A stretch of DNA of 64,000 bases from PLanc-01 sp034678485 (GCA_034678485.1 JAXDBU010000165.1:17593-81592); one strand, 5' to 3'; shown: positions 1-9,588, counted from the stretch's first letter. A program made the numbers and translations. The notes: generated from the letters alone by a model not told the origin.

Positions 1-476
1 TAGGCCGTCCGGTCGAGCAGGCCGATGCCCGCCCAATCCCATTGTCGTCGCACAAAGGCATGTTCGTTGCCGACGGAGAAGTAATCCCTCGGCAGAGACA
101 ACGGAGTCCCGGTCGTACCGCCGGTCCGACCAACCGACATGAATCGCTTGCAGCGACGGTTCGAAACGAGCGCAGTCCCGGCCTCCAGGACGTCTTTCTT
201 CATCAGAATGGGGAATCTCTCGATGTCCGCCAGGGTCCGGATGTCGCTCACGGAGATCCGCCGGTCATCCATGACACGACGATAGTACGGGACGGTATCA
301 TAGCTGTGCCGGATCAATCTCTTCAACAGACGCAACTGAAGCTCCGCCAATTCCGAAGCGGACAATCTCTCCGTCCTGCCCAGCCACCACCTCCGGTACA
401 AAAAGCAACTGGCGATCCTCTTCACGAAGAGGTGACCTGCTCCTGTCGCAGCGATCTTCAAGTTCATATGATCCAT
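1..476 (-). CDS. CapK/PaaK-like adenylate-forming enzyme, N-terminal part (cut by window edge)
   Basis: This is the last visible gene of the exopolysaccharide operon. Reading the minus strand from an ATG at 476 gives an open frame that runs off position 1 (about 158 codons seen). The N-terminal region carries the sequence YDTVPYYRR and then a Gly/Thr-rich loop, VGRTGGTTGTPL, near residue 120. That loop is the ATP-phosphate-binding motif of phenylacetate-CoA ligase/CapK-type AMP-forming enzymes. Relatives in polysaccharide loci are thought to activate carboxylic acids, but the substrate is unknown here. An in-frame ATG at 467 is an alternative start with a better-placed GAAAGG. The gene starts 53 nt after the upstream glycosyltransferase ends, so it is probably co-transcribed. 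The catalytic C-terminal lid domain is outside the window. Confidence 0.8.
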   Translation of the reverse strand, partial: MDHMNLKIAATGAGHLFVKRIASCFLYRRWWLGRTERLSASELAELQLRLLKRLIRHSYDTVPYYRRVMDDRRISVSDIRTLADIERFPILMKKDVLEAGTALVSNRRCKRFMSVGRTGGTTGTPLSLPRDYFSVGNEHAFVRRQWDWAGIGLLDRTA

Positions 477-529
477 GCCTTTCGAGCGCCGAGTCGATGC
501 ATCAGCTACCGCGCGCCGTCGTCATGACC

Positions 530-1504
530 TCAACGTCCTGGGACACGGGCGCATCCGCGCAGCCCCTGCCAGCCCCCTGTGATTCGCCGGAGCCCCTTTG
601 CGTACGCGACCACGTGCGACCAGGAGCGGCGCCGGTCCCGATTGCACACGATCCCCCGAACGAACCAGAACGGAATCCGCAGGATGAGAAACAGACCCAT
701 GAGCAGGCACGCGGACACGTACTGCATTCGCGTGGCATGCTTGTGCATGAACTGCAGCACGCCCGCCTTGAGCTGCAAATTCATCTCCCCGGCCGCTCGC
801 CGGGAGCTGGCGCCACCGAGATGAATGATCTCACCGCACGGGGCAAAAAGGACTTTCCATCCCGCCTTCCGGAATCGATAGCACCAGTCCGTCTCTTCGC
901 CGTACATGAAAAAGCTGTCGTCCATCACGCCCACGCGATCAACGGCCTCGCGGCGAACGAGCATGAAACAGCCGGTGACCACTTCCACCTCGCGCACGTT
1001 GTCCCGCTTCCACCAGGTCATCCGAGCGCGCCCGAAAAAGCGGCTGCGAGGAGCCACTTTGCTCAAACTCGTCACATCCAGGAACACGTTCAGCACCGAC
1101 GGATACATGAAGCACGTCGGCTGGAGCGACCGGTCGCGATTCAGGACGCGACATCCGAGAACCGCCACGTCGGGATGCGCATCGGCGCAAGTCACCATCT
1201 TGGCAATCGCCCCATCCAGAACGAGGGTGTCGCTGTTGAGCAACAGGACATATCGCCCCGTGGCCACCGCCATTCCCTGGTTGTTGGCGGCAGCGAACCC
1301 CCGGTTGTCTGAGTTCGCAATGAGTTCGACCTTTCCGAACTCGCTCCTGACCATGTCCGCCGATCCGTCCGTCGAAGCGTTGTCGACAACGATCACATGG
1401 AAATCCACCGGTCCGGCGTGTTCATAGACGGACCGCAGGCAATCACGCAGGATCTCGCGGGTGTTCCAGTTCACGATAATGATGGAAACGACCGGCTCAT
1501 TCAT
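530..1504 (-). CDS. Family 2 glycosyltransferase (rhamnosyltransferase-like)
   Basis: This 324-residue protein has the GT-A fold signature of GT2 enzymes. The N-terminal strand is SIIIVNWNT, followed by VVDNASTDGS and the metal/nucleotide-binding LLNSDT near residue 93. A downstream YGEETDWCYR motif near residue 200 is typical of WbbL-like rhamnosyltransferases. No signal peptide is seen; a hydrophobic C-terminal segment (LLMGLFLILRIPFWFV) may hold it at the inner membrane. It would add one sugar to the lipid-linked repeat unit. It overlaps the upstream deacetylase by 4 nt (ATGA), so the two are translationally coupled. Confidence 0.88.
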   Translation of the reverse strand: MNEPVVSIIIVNWNTREILRDCLRSVYEHAGPVDFHVIVVDNASTDGSADMVRSEFGKVELIANSDNRGFAAANNQGMAVATGRYVLLLNSDTLVLDGAIAKMVTCADAHPDVAVLGCRVLNRDRSLQPTCFMYPSVLNVFLDVTSLSKVAPRSRFFGRARMTWWKRDNVREVEVVTGCFMLVRREAVDRVGVMDDSFFMYGEETDWCYRFRKAGWKVLFAPCGEIIHLGGASSRRAAGEMNLQLKAGVLQFMHKHATRMQYVSACLLMGLFLILRIPFWFVRGIVCNRDRRRSWSHVVAYAKGLRRITGGWQGLRGCARVPGR

Positions 1505-2220
1505 TGTACCGTACCTCGGATCTGCGATGATGTAGACACCGTCAGGTGCGTGTCCTGCGCCACAGCCAGGACCGACTGCAACGCGCCCAAGACATAGGAG
1601 TCAACTTCTCGAGTGCTCCGGTCGAAATCGTGGAGTAGAACCACGCCGCCGCGATGAGCGCGGCACAAGTTCGCAGCCTGGTCTTGATAGCGCGGCCTCC
1701 CGAGCCAGGTGTCCCCGCAGTCGATGGTCCAGTAGACAATCGGAATCCGCTTGGCGAGCAAGTACGCCAGGGTTGCCAGATTCAACCTCCCTCGCGGAGG
1801 ACGAAACGCATACTTGCCCCCGGAGACACCCAACGCCTCATCAATCGCCTTCTGCCCTCGCCGGATATCCGATATGCAGCGCCAAGGGGCCGTCTTCCAG
1901 GCGTCAAGATGATCGAAGCTGTGCGAGCCAATCTCGTGACCCTGCTTTCGAATACTCCTTACGAGGTCCTCGTTTCCGCGTATGTTGCGTCCGAGCAGAA
2001 AGAAGGTGGCCTTCCAGCCTTTGGCAGCGAGCATCTGGAGAATGGCAGGCGTCAGCACCCGCCCCGGACCGTCGTCCAAAGTGACCACCAGCACGTCACG
2101 TCCGACGACACGTCGCCGCAGGGCCTTCTGACTCCATCGGCCGTAGGCCCAGGGAACACAGAAATAGAGCGCGACGACAGTCGCGCCGATCACCAGGACG
2201 GACGCCACGATCAACATCAT
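1501..2220 (-). CDS. Polysaccharide deacetylase (CE4/NodB-like), membrane-anchored
   Basis: This 239-residue protein starts with a hydrophobic helix (residues 2-22), probably an uncleaved anchor. The NodB domain follows. TLDDGPG holds the catalytic Asp and metal Asp, HEIGSHSFDH holds the H-x3-H metal site, and RPPRGRLN and LLHDFD are the later conserved motifs. CE4 enzymes remove N- or O-acetyl groups from polysaccharide or peptidoglycan. In this locus the target is probably the exported polymer. Similar deacetylases are a regular part of exosortase-associated EPS loci (family knowledge). It ends inside the start of the following GT2 gene (4-nt overlap). Confidence 0.88.
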   Translation of the reverse strand: MMLIVASVLVIGATVVALYFCVPWAYGRWSQKALRRRVVGRDVLVVTLDDGPGRVLTPAILQMLAAKGWKATFFLLGRNIRGNEDLVRSIRKQGHEIGSHSFDHLDAWKTAPWRCISDIRRGQKAIDEALGVSGGKYAFRPPRGRLNLATLAYLLAKRIPIVYWTIDCGDTWLGRPRYQDQAANLCRAHRGGVVLLHDFDRSTREVDSYVLGALQSVLAVAQDTHLTVSTSSQIRGTVQ

Positions 2221-2244
2221 CCCAAAAGGTCCTTTTGCAGGCGG

Positions 2245-2913
2245 CTACCGCGGCAAAGCCGCCCGGGATAGTCTTTTCACATAGGACCAACCTGAGTTGG
2301 TCGGCCGCCCTCGAACGTACCCTATCGCTTCGTACAGGCGAATGGCGGATTCATTCCGTGTATCGACGCACAGGCCGATAGCCGTGCAGCCCAGCTCGAG
2401 CGTTCTGTCTTCGCAAACCTCCAGGAGCCGTCTGCCCACGCCGTGACCGCGCATGGAGGGCAGGACCGCAATCAACTCGATCCACGCGGTCCGGCCTGAT
2501 GGATCGGGCGCCGAAGCGCCGACCCGATTCCTGCGTTGGGCAAATGCCGCGGCGATTCTCCTGAGGAGGATTGCCGCAGCGCGACGGGGATGCATCAGCG
2601 AGGAGGCGAGCGTACATCCGAATCCGGGTTTTCTGCGAGCGGCTTGCCGACCCCAGAGTTCCCTGTCCGTGACGAGGAGACAGACGCCGGAGACGACGCC
2701 GTCGGGTGCATAAACCCACGTCTCAGCCGCTTCCGTGTCGATTGCCTTCATCCACCAGTTGACCGCTGCGCCGCGGACGCCATGCCAGCGGAGGCTTTCC
2801 AGGAAACCCTGCCTGCAAATCTCGATGAGAGCGTCGACATCTCCTGCCGAGGCACGTCGAACACATTGCCGCTGCGTCGAATCGGATTCCACACCCGGCA
2901 CGTCATCCCTCAT
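2245..2913 (-). CDS. GNAT N-acetyltransferase
   Basis: This 222-residue protein has a C-terminal GNAT core. A strand ends in IAVLPSMRG, followed by the acetyl-CoA loop HGVGRRLL (R/Q-x-x-G-x-G/A) and the late motif NESAIRLYEAIGYV. GNAT enzymes move acetyl from acetyl-CoA to an amine, and in an EPS operon the acceptor could be an amino sugar. The substrate cannot be read from sequence. The gene overlaps the upstream FemAB-like gene by 11 nt, and 24 nt separate it from the deacetylase gene, so all are likely one transcript. Confidence 0.8.
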   Translation of the reverse strand: MRDDVPGVESDSTQRQCVRRASAGDVDALIEICRQGFLESLRWHGVRGAAVNWWMKAIDTEAAETWVYAPDGVVSGVCLLVTDRELWGRQAARRKPGFGCTLASSLMHPRRAAAILLRRIAAAFAQRRNRVGASAPDPSGRTAWIELIAVLPSMRGHGVGRRLLEVCEDRTLELGCTAIGLCVDTRNESAIRLYEAIGYVRGRPTNSGWSYVKRLSRAALPR

Positions 2914-4168
2914 TCCGCTCCCCTTTCTCCTGTTGCGGCTGCTTCTGGAGCAGGTCGCGCCAGAACCGCTTGATCCGGCGGATCCAACCGGTCTTCTCGA
3001 AGAAACGAACCAGTGTGTTGGACAACCCGGTTACACCGGAGTACATCAGATTGGTCAGAATGGGCAACATCCTGGGAGCAAAGACGTAGAAGGACGCCTC
3101 GTCCCAGCACTTGTCACAGTAGCTTCGCTTGTAGTCGGCGTCGCCGAAGCCGAAATCGATCACCCTCGGACCTGCTTTGTTGTCGCAGAGATCTCGCAGC
3201 ACGCGGAGGAACAGGACGGTGCCCACGTTCAGGGCCTTCCATTTGGGGTCAAAGCCCCTCTTTTCGAAAAGGTACTGAGACCGGTAGATCAGACCATATT
3301 GATATGCGGTGGGTTCCCCGTCGACGAACAGGATGTCACCTCGAAACCGGCCTTCTCCGGCCGGCGCTCGCAGAAGATCCCGTGTCGATTCGTTATCCTC
3401 AAGCCCCGTCCCCAACGCATGCTGATACGTCTTCACGGACACCTGGGACGCTGCGGTCAGAAACGAACCCACGTCCTCTTGCTGGGTGTAGGTCTTGAAT
3501 ACCGCTCGTTCCGCGTATTGATTGTCCATCTTCCGCATGTAGTTGCGCAGATTGGCCTTGTGCCCTCTGGACAACGTCTTGTAGAAGGCATCGAGACTGT
3601 CCGGCACCGTCAGCACCCAGTGCGGCTCGACACGCGGGAAGCGACTGCGACACATGCCCGGAATCCTGGACATGACCGCGTTGTACATGGCGGACTCTGT
3701 GCTCAGGTGATTGAGGAATACGACATCGGCCTCCGAAGCGGCAAGCGACCGTCCAATCTCGTCCAGCAGCAGGCCCGACGTCTCCTCGTCCATCTGTCCC
3801 AGCAAACCGCCATAGAGGATGGTCAGGCATCTGAGACGCGGCAGCCAGATGTGCTGGTATCCTATTCTGCAGCGGATGCGCGTCCTCGCGATACTGCCGG
3901 CGACCAAGGCTACAGGTTCTCCGCCTCGGGTCAGGAGTATGATGTGCGGTCGGGCGCCCTGCTGCGTGCCGACGAGCGAAAGAAACTGATCGGGCTCAGC
4001 ATTGAAGACAGGAGACTCCTGCTGTTCCAGGAGCGTCTTCCAGGCCGCACGGAAAGAGCCAATCTCCTCAGCGCTTCTGGCAGTAGTTACTTGAAACGGT
4101 TGCGAGTCAGTCATACAGTTCGTCGTCCGATCAACACGATTTCGAGAAACACACGGTGCAGTCTTCAT
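2903..4168 (-). CDS. FemAB/BcsL-type GNAT acyltransferase of the EPS locus
   Basis: This 421-residue protein shows the BcsL/CelD-type double-GNAT pattern (Acetyltransf_6). It has an N-terminal half with RCRIGYQHIWLP, a central LSRGHKANLRNYMRKM helix, and a C-terminal core with DILFVDGEPTAYQYG and the end motif VIDFGFGDADYK. Proteins of this type recur in exosortase-linked EPS loci (FemAB-related, PEP-CTERM-associated) and are thought to transfer aminoacyl or acyl groups during polymer assembly. The exact reaction is unknown. The start at 4168 is chosen because GAGG lies about 7 nt upstream; an ATG 18 codons later is possible. It is cytoplasmic by appearance, with no signal peptide. Confidence 0.8.
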   Translation of the reverse strand: MKTAPCVSRNRVDRTTNCMTDSQPFQVTTARSAEEIGSFRAAWKTLLEQQESPVFNAEPDQFLSLVGTQQGARPHIILLTRGGEPVALVAGSIARTRIRCRIGYQHIWLPRLRCLTILYGGLLGQMDEETSGLLLDEIGRSLAASEADVVFLNHLSTESAMYNAVMSRIPGMCRSRFPRVEPHWVLTVPDSLDAFYKTLSRGHKANLRNYMRKMDNQYAERAVFKTYTQQEDVGSFLTAASQVSVKTYQHALGTGLEDNESTRDLLRAPAGEGRFRGDILFVDGEPTAYQYGLIYRSQYLFEKRGFDPKWKALNVGTVLFLRVLRDLCDNKAGPRVIDFGFGDADYKRSYCDKCWDEASFYVFAPRMLPILTNLMYSGVTGLSNTLVRFFEKTGWIRRIKRFWRDLLQKQPQQEKGERNEG

Positions 4169-4233
4169 ACAAACCCCTCAACACTCCGAATGGGAGCTTC
4201 GTGTCGCTCCGCTTTTTCCTGCGTCGCCAAGGT

Positions 4234-5571
4234 TCACAGGTACGCTTGAGAATGGCCGTGACCGGCAGAGTTGCAGTACACCTCCTGCGGCTGCGTCACT
4301 ACGACCGCCCGTTTGGCGGATCGAGGCGACTTGTCATGTACCTTGCTGTACGTCAAACTGGCGCCGGCGAGCAGAAGATACCAGGCCATCGTGATCTGAC
4401 CGAAGTAGGACACGCCGATGAACGAGATGCAATGGCCGATGATCGTCACGAAGACGCACCATGCCAGAAAAGACTCCTCTTTCTCACGGGATTGAAGCGA
4501 CAAGCGGAGGGCCGCCCTGGCCCCCAGGAACAGGATTCCGCAGAATAGCGCCAGGGTCAGCGCCCCTCCGCGGACACCCTCGAGGATGAACTGGTTCGTG
4601 ATGTCCTGCAATCCCACGCCCCAGTGCCCCGTACTGTGAGTGCCTACGAACATCCATTCGTGGAAATGCCGAATGGCGCCATTGATCAAAGAGTAGCGGT
4701 GCCAACCTGTGGAGCCCGACACCACGCTGATCCGCGCCAGAAGATGCCACACAGGGGCCCTCATCACGATCTGAAGGACCACGATGAGCGCCACGGTCCC
4801 CCAGGCTGCCGCACGTGTGTACTTCCGCCATCGGTAGACAAGCAACAGCATGAAGACCGCGGCCAGTGTCAAGATCGGCGTGCTCGAGCTCGTTCCCGCG
4901 ATCATGAAAACACAGGCGCCGACGGCCGTCCAGAAGAGGAGCTTGTGCTTGTATTTGGCAAAACCAACGAACAGAGGCACGAGGGTCGCCCAGAACAAGC
5001 CCATCATGATCGCGTGCGGGAAGGTCGACTGGCACCGATAGTTGCCCTCTCGAAGCTTGGTCGTCACACGTCCCAGCAGCGAGAACGGGTTCGTCCCGGA
5101 CATCCACTCGTGGGCGACGAAGGGCACCATGGCAATGGCGCACACCGCGAATGCCACATGGGCCAATCGGATGTCGTCCCAAGATCGGATGCTCTGGCGG
5201 AAGACCCAGTACAAACCGAGCCATTCCAGCATTCGGCCACACCGATTGATGACGGCACCCAGGGTCATCCACTGAATAACGAAGATCACGCTGCCGACCA
5301 GTGCCCAGGCCAAAACCAGTTTGTCGAACCGGTTCCACCGGATCCGAACCACTTCGCTTCGCATGTATAGGCGTAGAATACCCATGACCACGAGAACTCG
5401 GAGCACCTGGAAGTTCAGTTCTCCGACCATGATCGTCTGGTCCGCCGGGACCCAGCAGGCCCCGATCACGAACGGAAGCAAGATGTACTTGCGCGGGATG
5501 CCAAACGTCACGGCGGAAAGAATCACCGTGATGAAGAGAGTCAACCCGGTTATCGTTGCTTGATGTTCCAT
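4234..5571 (-). CDS. O-antigen ligase/polymerase-like membrane protein (Wzy-like)
   Basis: This 445-residue protein is strongly hydrophobic, with about ten membrane segments from residue 8 to the C-terminus. It carries a longer periplasmic loop in the last third (residues about 280-330) with RYSLINGAIRHFHEWMFVGTHSTGHWG. The H/G-rich pattern in that loop fits the Wzy_C/O-antigen ligase superfamily. Its likely role is polymerising the lipid-linked repeat units at the outer face of the inner membrane, working with the flippase at 9589-11052. The sequences of such polymerases diverge quickly, so the assignment rests on topology and position. Confidence 0.75.
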   Translation of the reverse strand: MEHQATITGLTLFITVILSAVTFGIPRKYILLPFVIGACWVPADQTIMVGELNFQVLRVLVVMGILRLYMRSEVVRIRWNRFDKLVLAWALVGSVIFVIQWMTLGAVINRCGRMLEWLGLYWVFRQSIRSWDDIRLAHVAFAVCAIAMVPFVAHEWMSGTNPFSLLGRVTTKLREGNYRCQSTFPHAIMMGLFWATLVPLFVGFAKYKHKLLFWTAVGACVFMIAGTSSSTPILTLAAVFMLLLVYRWRKYTRAAAWGTVALIVVLQIVMRAPVWHLLARISVVSGSTGWHRYSLINGAIRHFHEWMFVGTHSTGHWGVGLQDITNQFILEGVRGGALTLALFCGILFLGARAALRLSLQSREKEESFLAWCVFVTIIGHCISFIGVSYFGQITMAWYLLLAGASLTYSKVHDKSPRSAKRAVVVTQPQEVYCNSAGHGHSQAYL

Positions 5572-5729
5572 TGTCGAGATTCACGCCTTTCCGAACGATG
5601 GCCGGCTGCCGACAGGCAGGGTTTGGTCAGACTGTGCAGACGCCGGCGCCACAAACCGATCCTGGCACAGGTCGGCGCCGGGACGAGAAAACCCCCGCTC
5701 TGCCATTCCGCAACACTTCCACAACGGGT

Positions 5730-6320
5730 TCATGCTCCCTCCGTGGGCGTGATGTGCTTCACCACTTTGGCGGGAATCCCTGCGACGACGGCAAAATCCG
5801 GAACGTCTCGCGTCACGACCGCGTTGGCCGCGACGACCGCTCGCCTGCCCACGCGCACTCCCTTGAGAATCACGCATCCCTCGCCGAGAAACGCGCCGTC
5901 GCAGATCTCGACGGGGGCGACTTTCAGTCTGGGGCTTTCGCGAGCGCTCATCTCGGGCTCGTCATAACTGTGGTCGTGATCCGTGATGTAGACTCTGCCG
6001 CCCATGAGCACATTGCGTCCGATCTTCACCTGCTGAGCCGCCCCACAGTGAAAGTAGAACTGGATGGCCGTGCCGTCACCGATGATCAGCTTGGGTCCGG
6101 AGCCGGAGCCTGAGTCCGAGCCGACGGCCTCCAGCCGAGCCCCCTTGCGGATCAGAACGCGACGTCCGATGGAGATGGCCTGCGCATTGGTCAGCATGTC
6201 ACACCGTCCCAGCCGGGACCGCCATCCGAACGAGTGAAACCGCCATCGCCAGCGGGCATAGTTCCACACCGCGCCGGCCAGGTTCACCAATCGTCGTGGG
6301 TCCCATCGGCTTGTCGCCAT
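5730..6320 (-). CDS. Hexapeptide-repeat acyltransferase (LbH/maltose-acetyltransferase type)
   Basis: This 196-residue protein contains left-handed beta-helix hexapeptides: IGRRVLIRKGARL, IGRNVLMGGRVYITDHDHSY and VGRRAVVAANAVVTRDVPDFAVVAGIPAKVV. The TDHDHSY loop carries the catalytic His typical of sugar O-acetyltransferases (WcaF/Maa group). It probably O-acetylates a sugar of the repeat unit. It begins 2 nt before the preceding GT2 gene ends its stop region (6320/6322), which is tight operon packing. About 160 nt without a recognisable feature separate it from the polymerase gene start. Confidence 0.87.
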   Translation of the reverse strand: MATSRWDPRRLVNLAGAVWNYARWRWRFHSFGWRSRLGRCDMLTNAQAISIGRRVLIRKGARLEAVGSDSGSGSGPKLIIGDGTAIQFYFHCGAAQQVKIGRNVLMGGRVYITDHDHSYDEPEMSARESPRLKVAPVEICDGAFLGEGCVILKGVRVGRRAVVAANAVVTRDVPDFAVVAGIPAKVVKHITPTEGA

Positions 6321-6321
6321 G

Positions 6322-7245
6322 TCATCTCCAGAACGCCTGCCTGATTCGCTGATTCGACTTCGTACAGAACAAGAGGGACCCCACGATCACACAGGCCGAC
6401 AGGTCGGCGGGCAGTCGCAGCAATCCCATGACCCGGCATCGCAGCGGGGCCTCGACCCGCGTACAGTTGACGATCCGTCGCTTGATCACGCCGGCCCACC
6501 ATTTCAGGAGCATCCACCATCGAAGACGCGAAGCGGTGTACACCACGTTTTTGTGGAGGATCTCCCAATCCCGGCAGGCAAGCCGCCAGGAACCATCCCG
6601 ATGAGAATGGTACACTCGCGCGGACGGCTGATAGAGACACCGGCGCCCGCGTTTGAGCGCCTCGCACGTGAACGGACCTTCCTCGCCGCCGGAGGTCTCC
6701 TCATCATAAGGGTGCTCTTCCCAGAAGATCCTGCGAATCGCAGCACAGGCATTGGACGCGAGCATCCCCTTTGCGGAGGGGTTTTCTGCATGTTTGTCCT
6801 TGTCCAGAGAAAGGGGATCGGCGCCGAAAGTCCTCGCCAGGCGCGCACGCTCGTCGATCGGGGCGTCAGGATACGGCAATTGCCTGCCATATACGATAGC
6901 GACATCATCCTGGGCGAACGGTTCAGTCATGCACTGCACCCACGTCTCGTCCGCCGGCGTCGCATCCGAGGACAGAAGCAGCACGATCTCACCGTGGGTT
7001 TGAGCGATCCCCCGGTTCAGGGCACGGCCCCAAGTGAAGTCCTCGTGGGAGATGGACACAACCGCGGCGCCGTAGCGCTCGGCAATAGCGCGGGAGCCGT
7101 CTTTCGAATCGTTGTCCACCACGACGATCTCCAGCGGCACCCCATCGGGAAGCACCTGGCGTCTCATCGCTGCCAGACAGCGCTCCAGTTCCCTTGCGGC
7201 GTCGCGGACCCGAATCACAGCGGAGATGGTCGTCCCTTGTCCCAT
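6322..7245 (-). CDS. Family 2 glycosyltransferase
   Basis: This 307-residue GT2 enzyme shows the N-terminal strand ISAVIRVRD, the nucleotide-binding VVDNDSKDGS, LLLSSDATP in the place of the DxD region, and a late EEGPFTCEALKRG motif for the ED-type catalytic base. The acceptor is unknown. The protein ends with a hydrophobic stretch (ACVIVGSLLF) that may contact the membrane. The gene lies 10 nt after the GT4 gene stop, so it is probably co-transcribed and the two likely act in sequence on the same repeat unit. Confidence 0.86.
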   Translation of the reverse strand: MGQGTTISAVIRVRDAARELERCLAAMRRQVLPDGVPLEIVVVDNDSKDGSRAIAERYGAAVVSISHEDFTWGRALNRGIAQTHGEIVLLLSSDATPADETWVQCMTEPFAQDDVAIVYGRQLPYPDAPIDERARLARTFGADPLSLDKDKHAENPSAKGMLASNACAAIRRIFWEEHPYDEETSGGEEGPFTCEALKRGRRCLYQPSARVYHSHRDGSWRLACRDWEILHKNVVYTASRLRWWMLLKWWAGVIKRRIVNCTRVEAPLRCRVMGLLRLPADLSACVIVGSLLFCTKSNQRIRQAFWR

Positions 7246-7254
7246 GGGCAGATG

Positions 7255-8514
7255 CTATGGTTCTGAATCGGTCCTCTGGGGACCGCCGGCATGGTGATCC
7301 TTGAATCGGCGGATCGTCTCGGCGTACCGCTCCACAATCCGTGGCAGAACGACCGAGTTCGAGAACCGTCTCTCGACCGTCTGCCGGCCGCAGGCTCCCA
7401 ATCGCCGGCGGCACTCGGAATCCGACACGAGACGCCCGATGGCGTCCGCCAGCAGAGAAGGCCTGCCAGGTGGAACCAACAGGCCATCGACGTCATGCGT
7501 AATGATCTCGTCCGGGCCGCCGCACCGAGTCGCCACGACAGGATTCCCGCAAGCCATCGCCTCCAGCACCGTGTAGGAGAAACTCTCGAATCCCCGCGTG
7601 GGCACGACGGCACAGAGCGCCTTGCGGTGCAGGGCAATGATCTCCGTCACCGGCACATGCGACGTGAACAGCAGCCGATCGTGAAAAGGCTTGGGCACAA
7701 TGGAACGGATGGCATCGATGGCGGTTGCACCCTCCTGGGCCAGCCAGTCGGGTCGGGGCATGTTCATGCCGACGAAGCGCACGCACACATCGCGGTGCTC
7801 TTCCAGGACGGGCACCACGGCCTCCGCGAGGTCGTAGATTCCTTTGTTGTACTCGAGCCGACCCACATAAAGAACTTCCCTCGTCTCGGGCTGCGCCTTG
7901 CCCGGGCAAAACAGCTCGGCGTCGATCGGATTGGGTATGACCGCGAAGCGCGTGAGCGGAAGGCACCACGTGAGACTGAGGTGATACGCGAGAGCCTGGC
8001 TCGGAGAGATGATTTGGCCGGCGAGCCGGGTCTGCTCTCTCTCGAGCTGGTCCTGCTCGCGCAAGCACGGCGGCATCGTGGCAAGTCCCGTCATCGCGTG
8101 ATTGACGGACCAGACGACACAGGTCGGACAGTGACATCGAACGACGAGAGGGATACGGGTGTCTTCCAAGAAATGCCACGCCCAGGCACCATACTCAGCC
8201 GTCTCCAGAATGTCGACCGACTCTGTGGATAAGCTCTTCTCAAACAACCCACGGGCCTTCCACGACCACGGGTGTCGGATCCCCGCCAGAAACCGGCCCG
8301 CCCTTCGTTTCAATCCACCGGACAGACCTTTGCGAACGTCGGGTAAAGGGACCCGTTCGATGCGGACGCCGGGACAGGCGACAGGATCCTGGTCGTGCGT
8401 GATCACAGTCACGCGCTGCCCCATCGAGACCAGACCACGCGCGAGATTGAACATGTAAGTCCCGATCCCGCCGCCGTAGGGGGGCCATTCCAGCGTCAAC
8501 AGACAGATGTGCAT
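7255..8514 (-). CDS. Family 4 glycosyltransferase (GT-B)
   Basis: This 419-residue protein (start at 8514, giving MHICLLTLEWPPYGGG) shows the GT-B N-terminal signature with a Gly-rich acceptor loop, GGIGTYMFNLARGL. The C-terminal domain has VLYVGRLEYNKGI, PTRGFESFSYTVLEAMACGNPVVAT (the E-x7-E motif of GT4 retaining enzymes) and GGPDEIITHDVDGLLVPP. An upstream in-frame start at 8586 would add 24 low-complexity residues and is less likely, because the conserved fold starts at the chosen Met. It uses a nucleotide sugar to extend the lipid-linked repeat unit. Confidence 0.9.
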   Translation of the reverse strand: MHICLLTLEWPPYGGGIGTYMFNLARGLVSMGQRVTVITHDQDPVACPGVRIERVPLPDVRKGLSGGLKRRAGRFLAGIRHPWSWKARGLFEKSLSTESVDILETAEYGAWAWHFLEDTRIPLVVRCHCPTCVVWSVNHAMTGLATMPPCLREQDQLEREQTRLAGQIISPSQALAYHLSLTWCLPLTRFAVIPNPIDAELFCPGKAQPETREVLYVGRLEYNKGIYDLAEAVVPVLEEHRDVCVRFVGMNMPRPDWLAQEGATAIDAIRSIVPKPFHDRLLFTSHVPVTEIIALHRKALCAVVPTRGFESFSYTVLEAMACGNPVVATRCGGPDEIITHDVDGLLVPPGRPSLLADAIGRLVSDSECRRRLGACGRQTVERRFSNSVVLPRIVERYAETIRRFKDHHAGGPQRTDSEP

Positions 8515-8587
8515 TTCGAATACCGTTGCCCGACACGAGCGGGCTCTCTGTGCAAACGAACAAGGCCCCTGCACGCGATGGCCCACG

Positions 8588-9556
8588 TCAAGCGGCGCCG
8601 GGCCGGCCGTGAACCAACGACCGCAGCCGTCCGTATGGACCCGCCAGATAGACGTGGACCAGCATCTTCACGAGGGACAGATCCGGCCTGAAGAAATTGG
8701 ACGAGCAGTCCAACAGGCAATCGCGAACACAAGCCCGCAGCGCGGGGCGGTTCCCTCTCTGACGGTGCTCCTGGGCGAGCATCGCGTACTGATGAATCAG
8801 AGAGACGGTAAGTGCCGACCGATACTTCTTTTCCAGCACCTGCCTCAGGATGATGCGCGTCTTGATATCCACACCCAGGGTCTGTTCCCGTGGCCTCATG
8901 CTGTGAACACCGCCGGCGTGCAACCGGTACGCTGCCATGGGTTCGTCGATGTAGCCGATCTTGCCGAAGTGCGCGTGCAGAATATGCTGCGGCCAATCGC
9001 CCACCGGGGGAAGGAAAAACCACGCCGGATGCTGCGGGAACACTCCCCTGCGATACATGACGGAGCACGCCGGGATGAAGTTGTAGTCGAGAATGTCGAA
9101 CAACGTGTACATCTCCTGGACTTGCGACGGCCGGCACAGCGTCGGCTCGTGAGAGCCGTCGTCCCAGACATTGGTGACACTGTGAAAACAGACCGTGCAA
9201 TCGGGGTGCCCGTCCAGGAAATCCGCCTGTCGCTGGAGCTTGTCCGGACTGGTCCAGTAGTCATCGCCGTCCGTGAGGGTCATGTACTGCCCGCGACAGG
9301 CCTGATAGCCTCGAACGATCGTGCGCCGCGCGCGGATGTTGTGCCGATTCAGAACGATGCGAATGCGATCCGGGTACTTCCGGCAATACCGCCGGATCAC
9401 GTCGCGGGTGCCGTCCGTCGAGCAATCCTCGGCAATGACCAGTTCGTAGGGAAAATCGGTCTTCTGCATCAGGACCCCTTCGATGGCCTGACCGATGAAT
9501 TGCTCGTGATTGTAGGTGAGTATCAGAGCACTGACCTTGATATCGCGTTCATTCAC
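8588..9556 (-). CDS. Family 2 glycosyltransferase
   Basis: This 322-residue GT2 enzyme has the N-terminal SALILTYNHEQFIGQAIEGVL, VIAEDCSTDGT, and the metal-binding LTDGDDYW near residue 97. This pattern is common in cell-wall and O-antigen glycosyltransferases with a TDGDD motif. No signal peptide is seen. The gene sits between the flippase (32 nt gap) and the GT4 gene. It likely adds one of the first sugars after the priming step; no priming sugar-1-phosphate transferase was found inside the window. Confidence 0.88.
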   Translation of the reverse strand: MNERDIKVSALILTYNHEQFIGQAIEGVLMQKTDFPYELVIAEDCSTDGTRDVIRRYCRKYPDRIRIVLNRHNIRARRTIVRGYQACRGQYMTLTDGDDYWTSPDKLQRQADFLDGHPDCTVCFHSVTNVWDDGSHEPTLCRPSQVQEMYTLFDILDYNFIPACSVMYRRGVFPQHPAWFFLPPVGDWPQHILHAHFGKIGYIDEPMAAYRLHAGGVHSMRPREQTLGVDIKTRIILRQVLEKKYRSALTVSLIHQYAMLAQEHRQRGNRPALRACVRDCLLDCSSNFFRPDLSLVKMLVHVYLAGPYGRLRSLVHGRPGAA

Positions 9557-9588
9557 GGCTTCACAGTCCTCACACGATCGTCATTGGC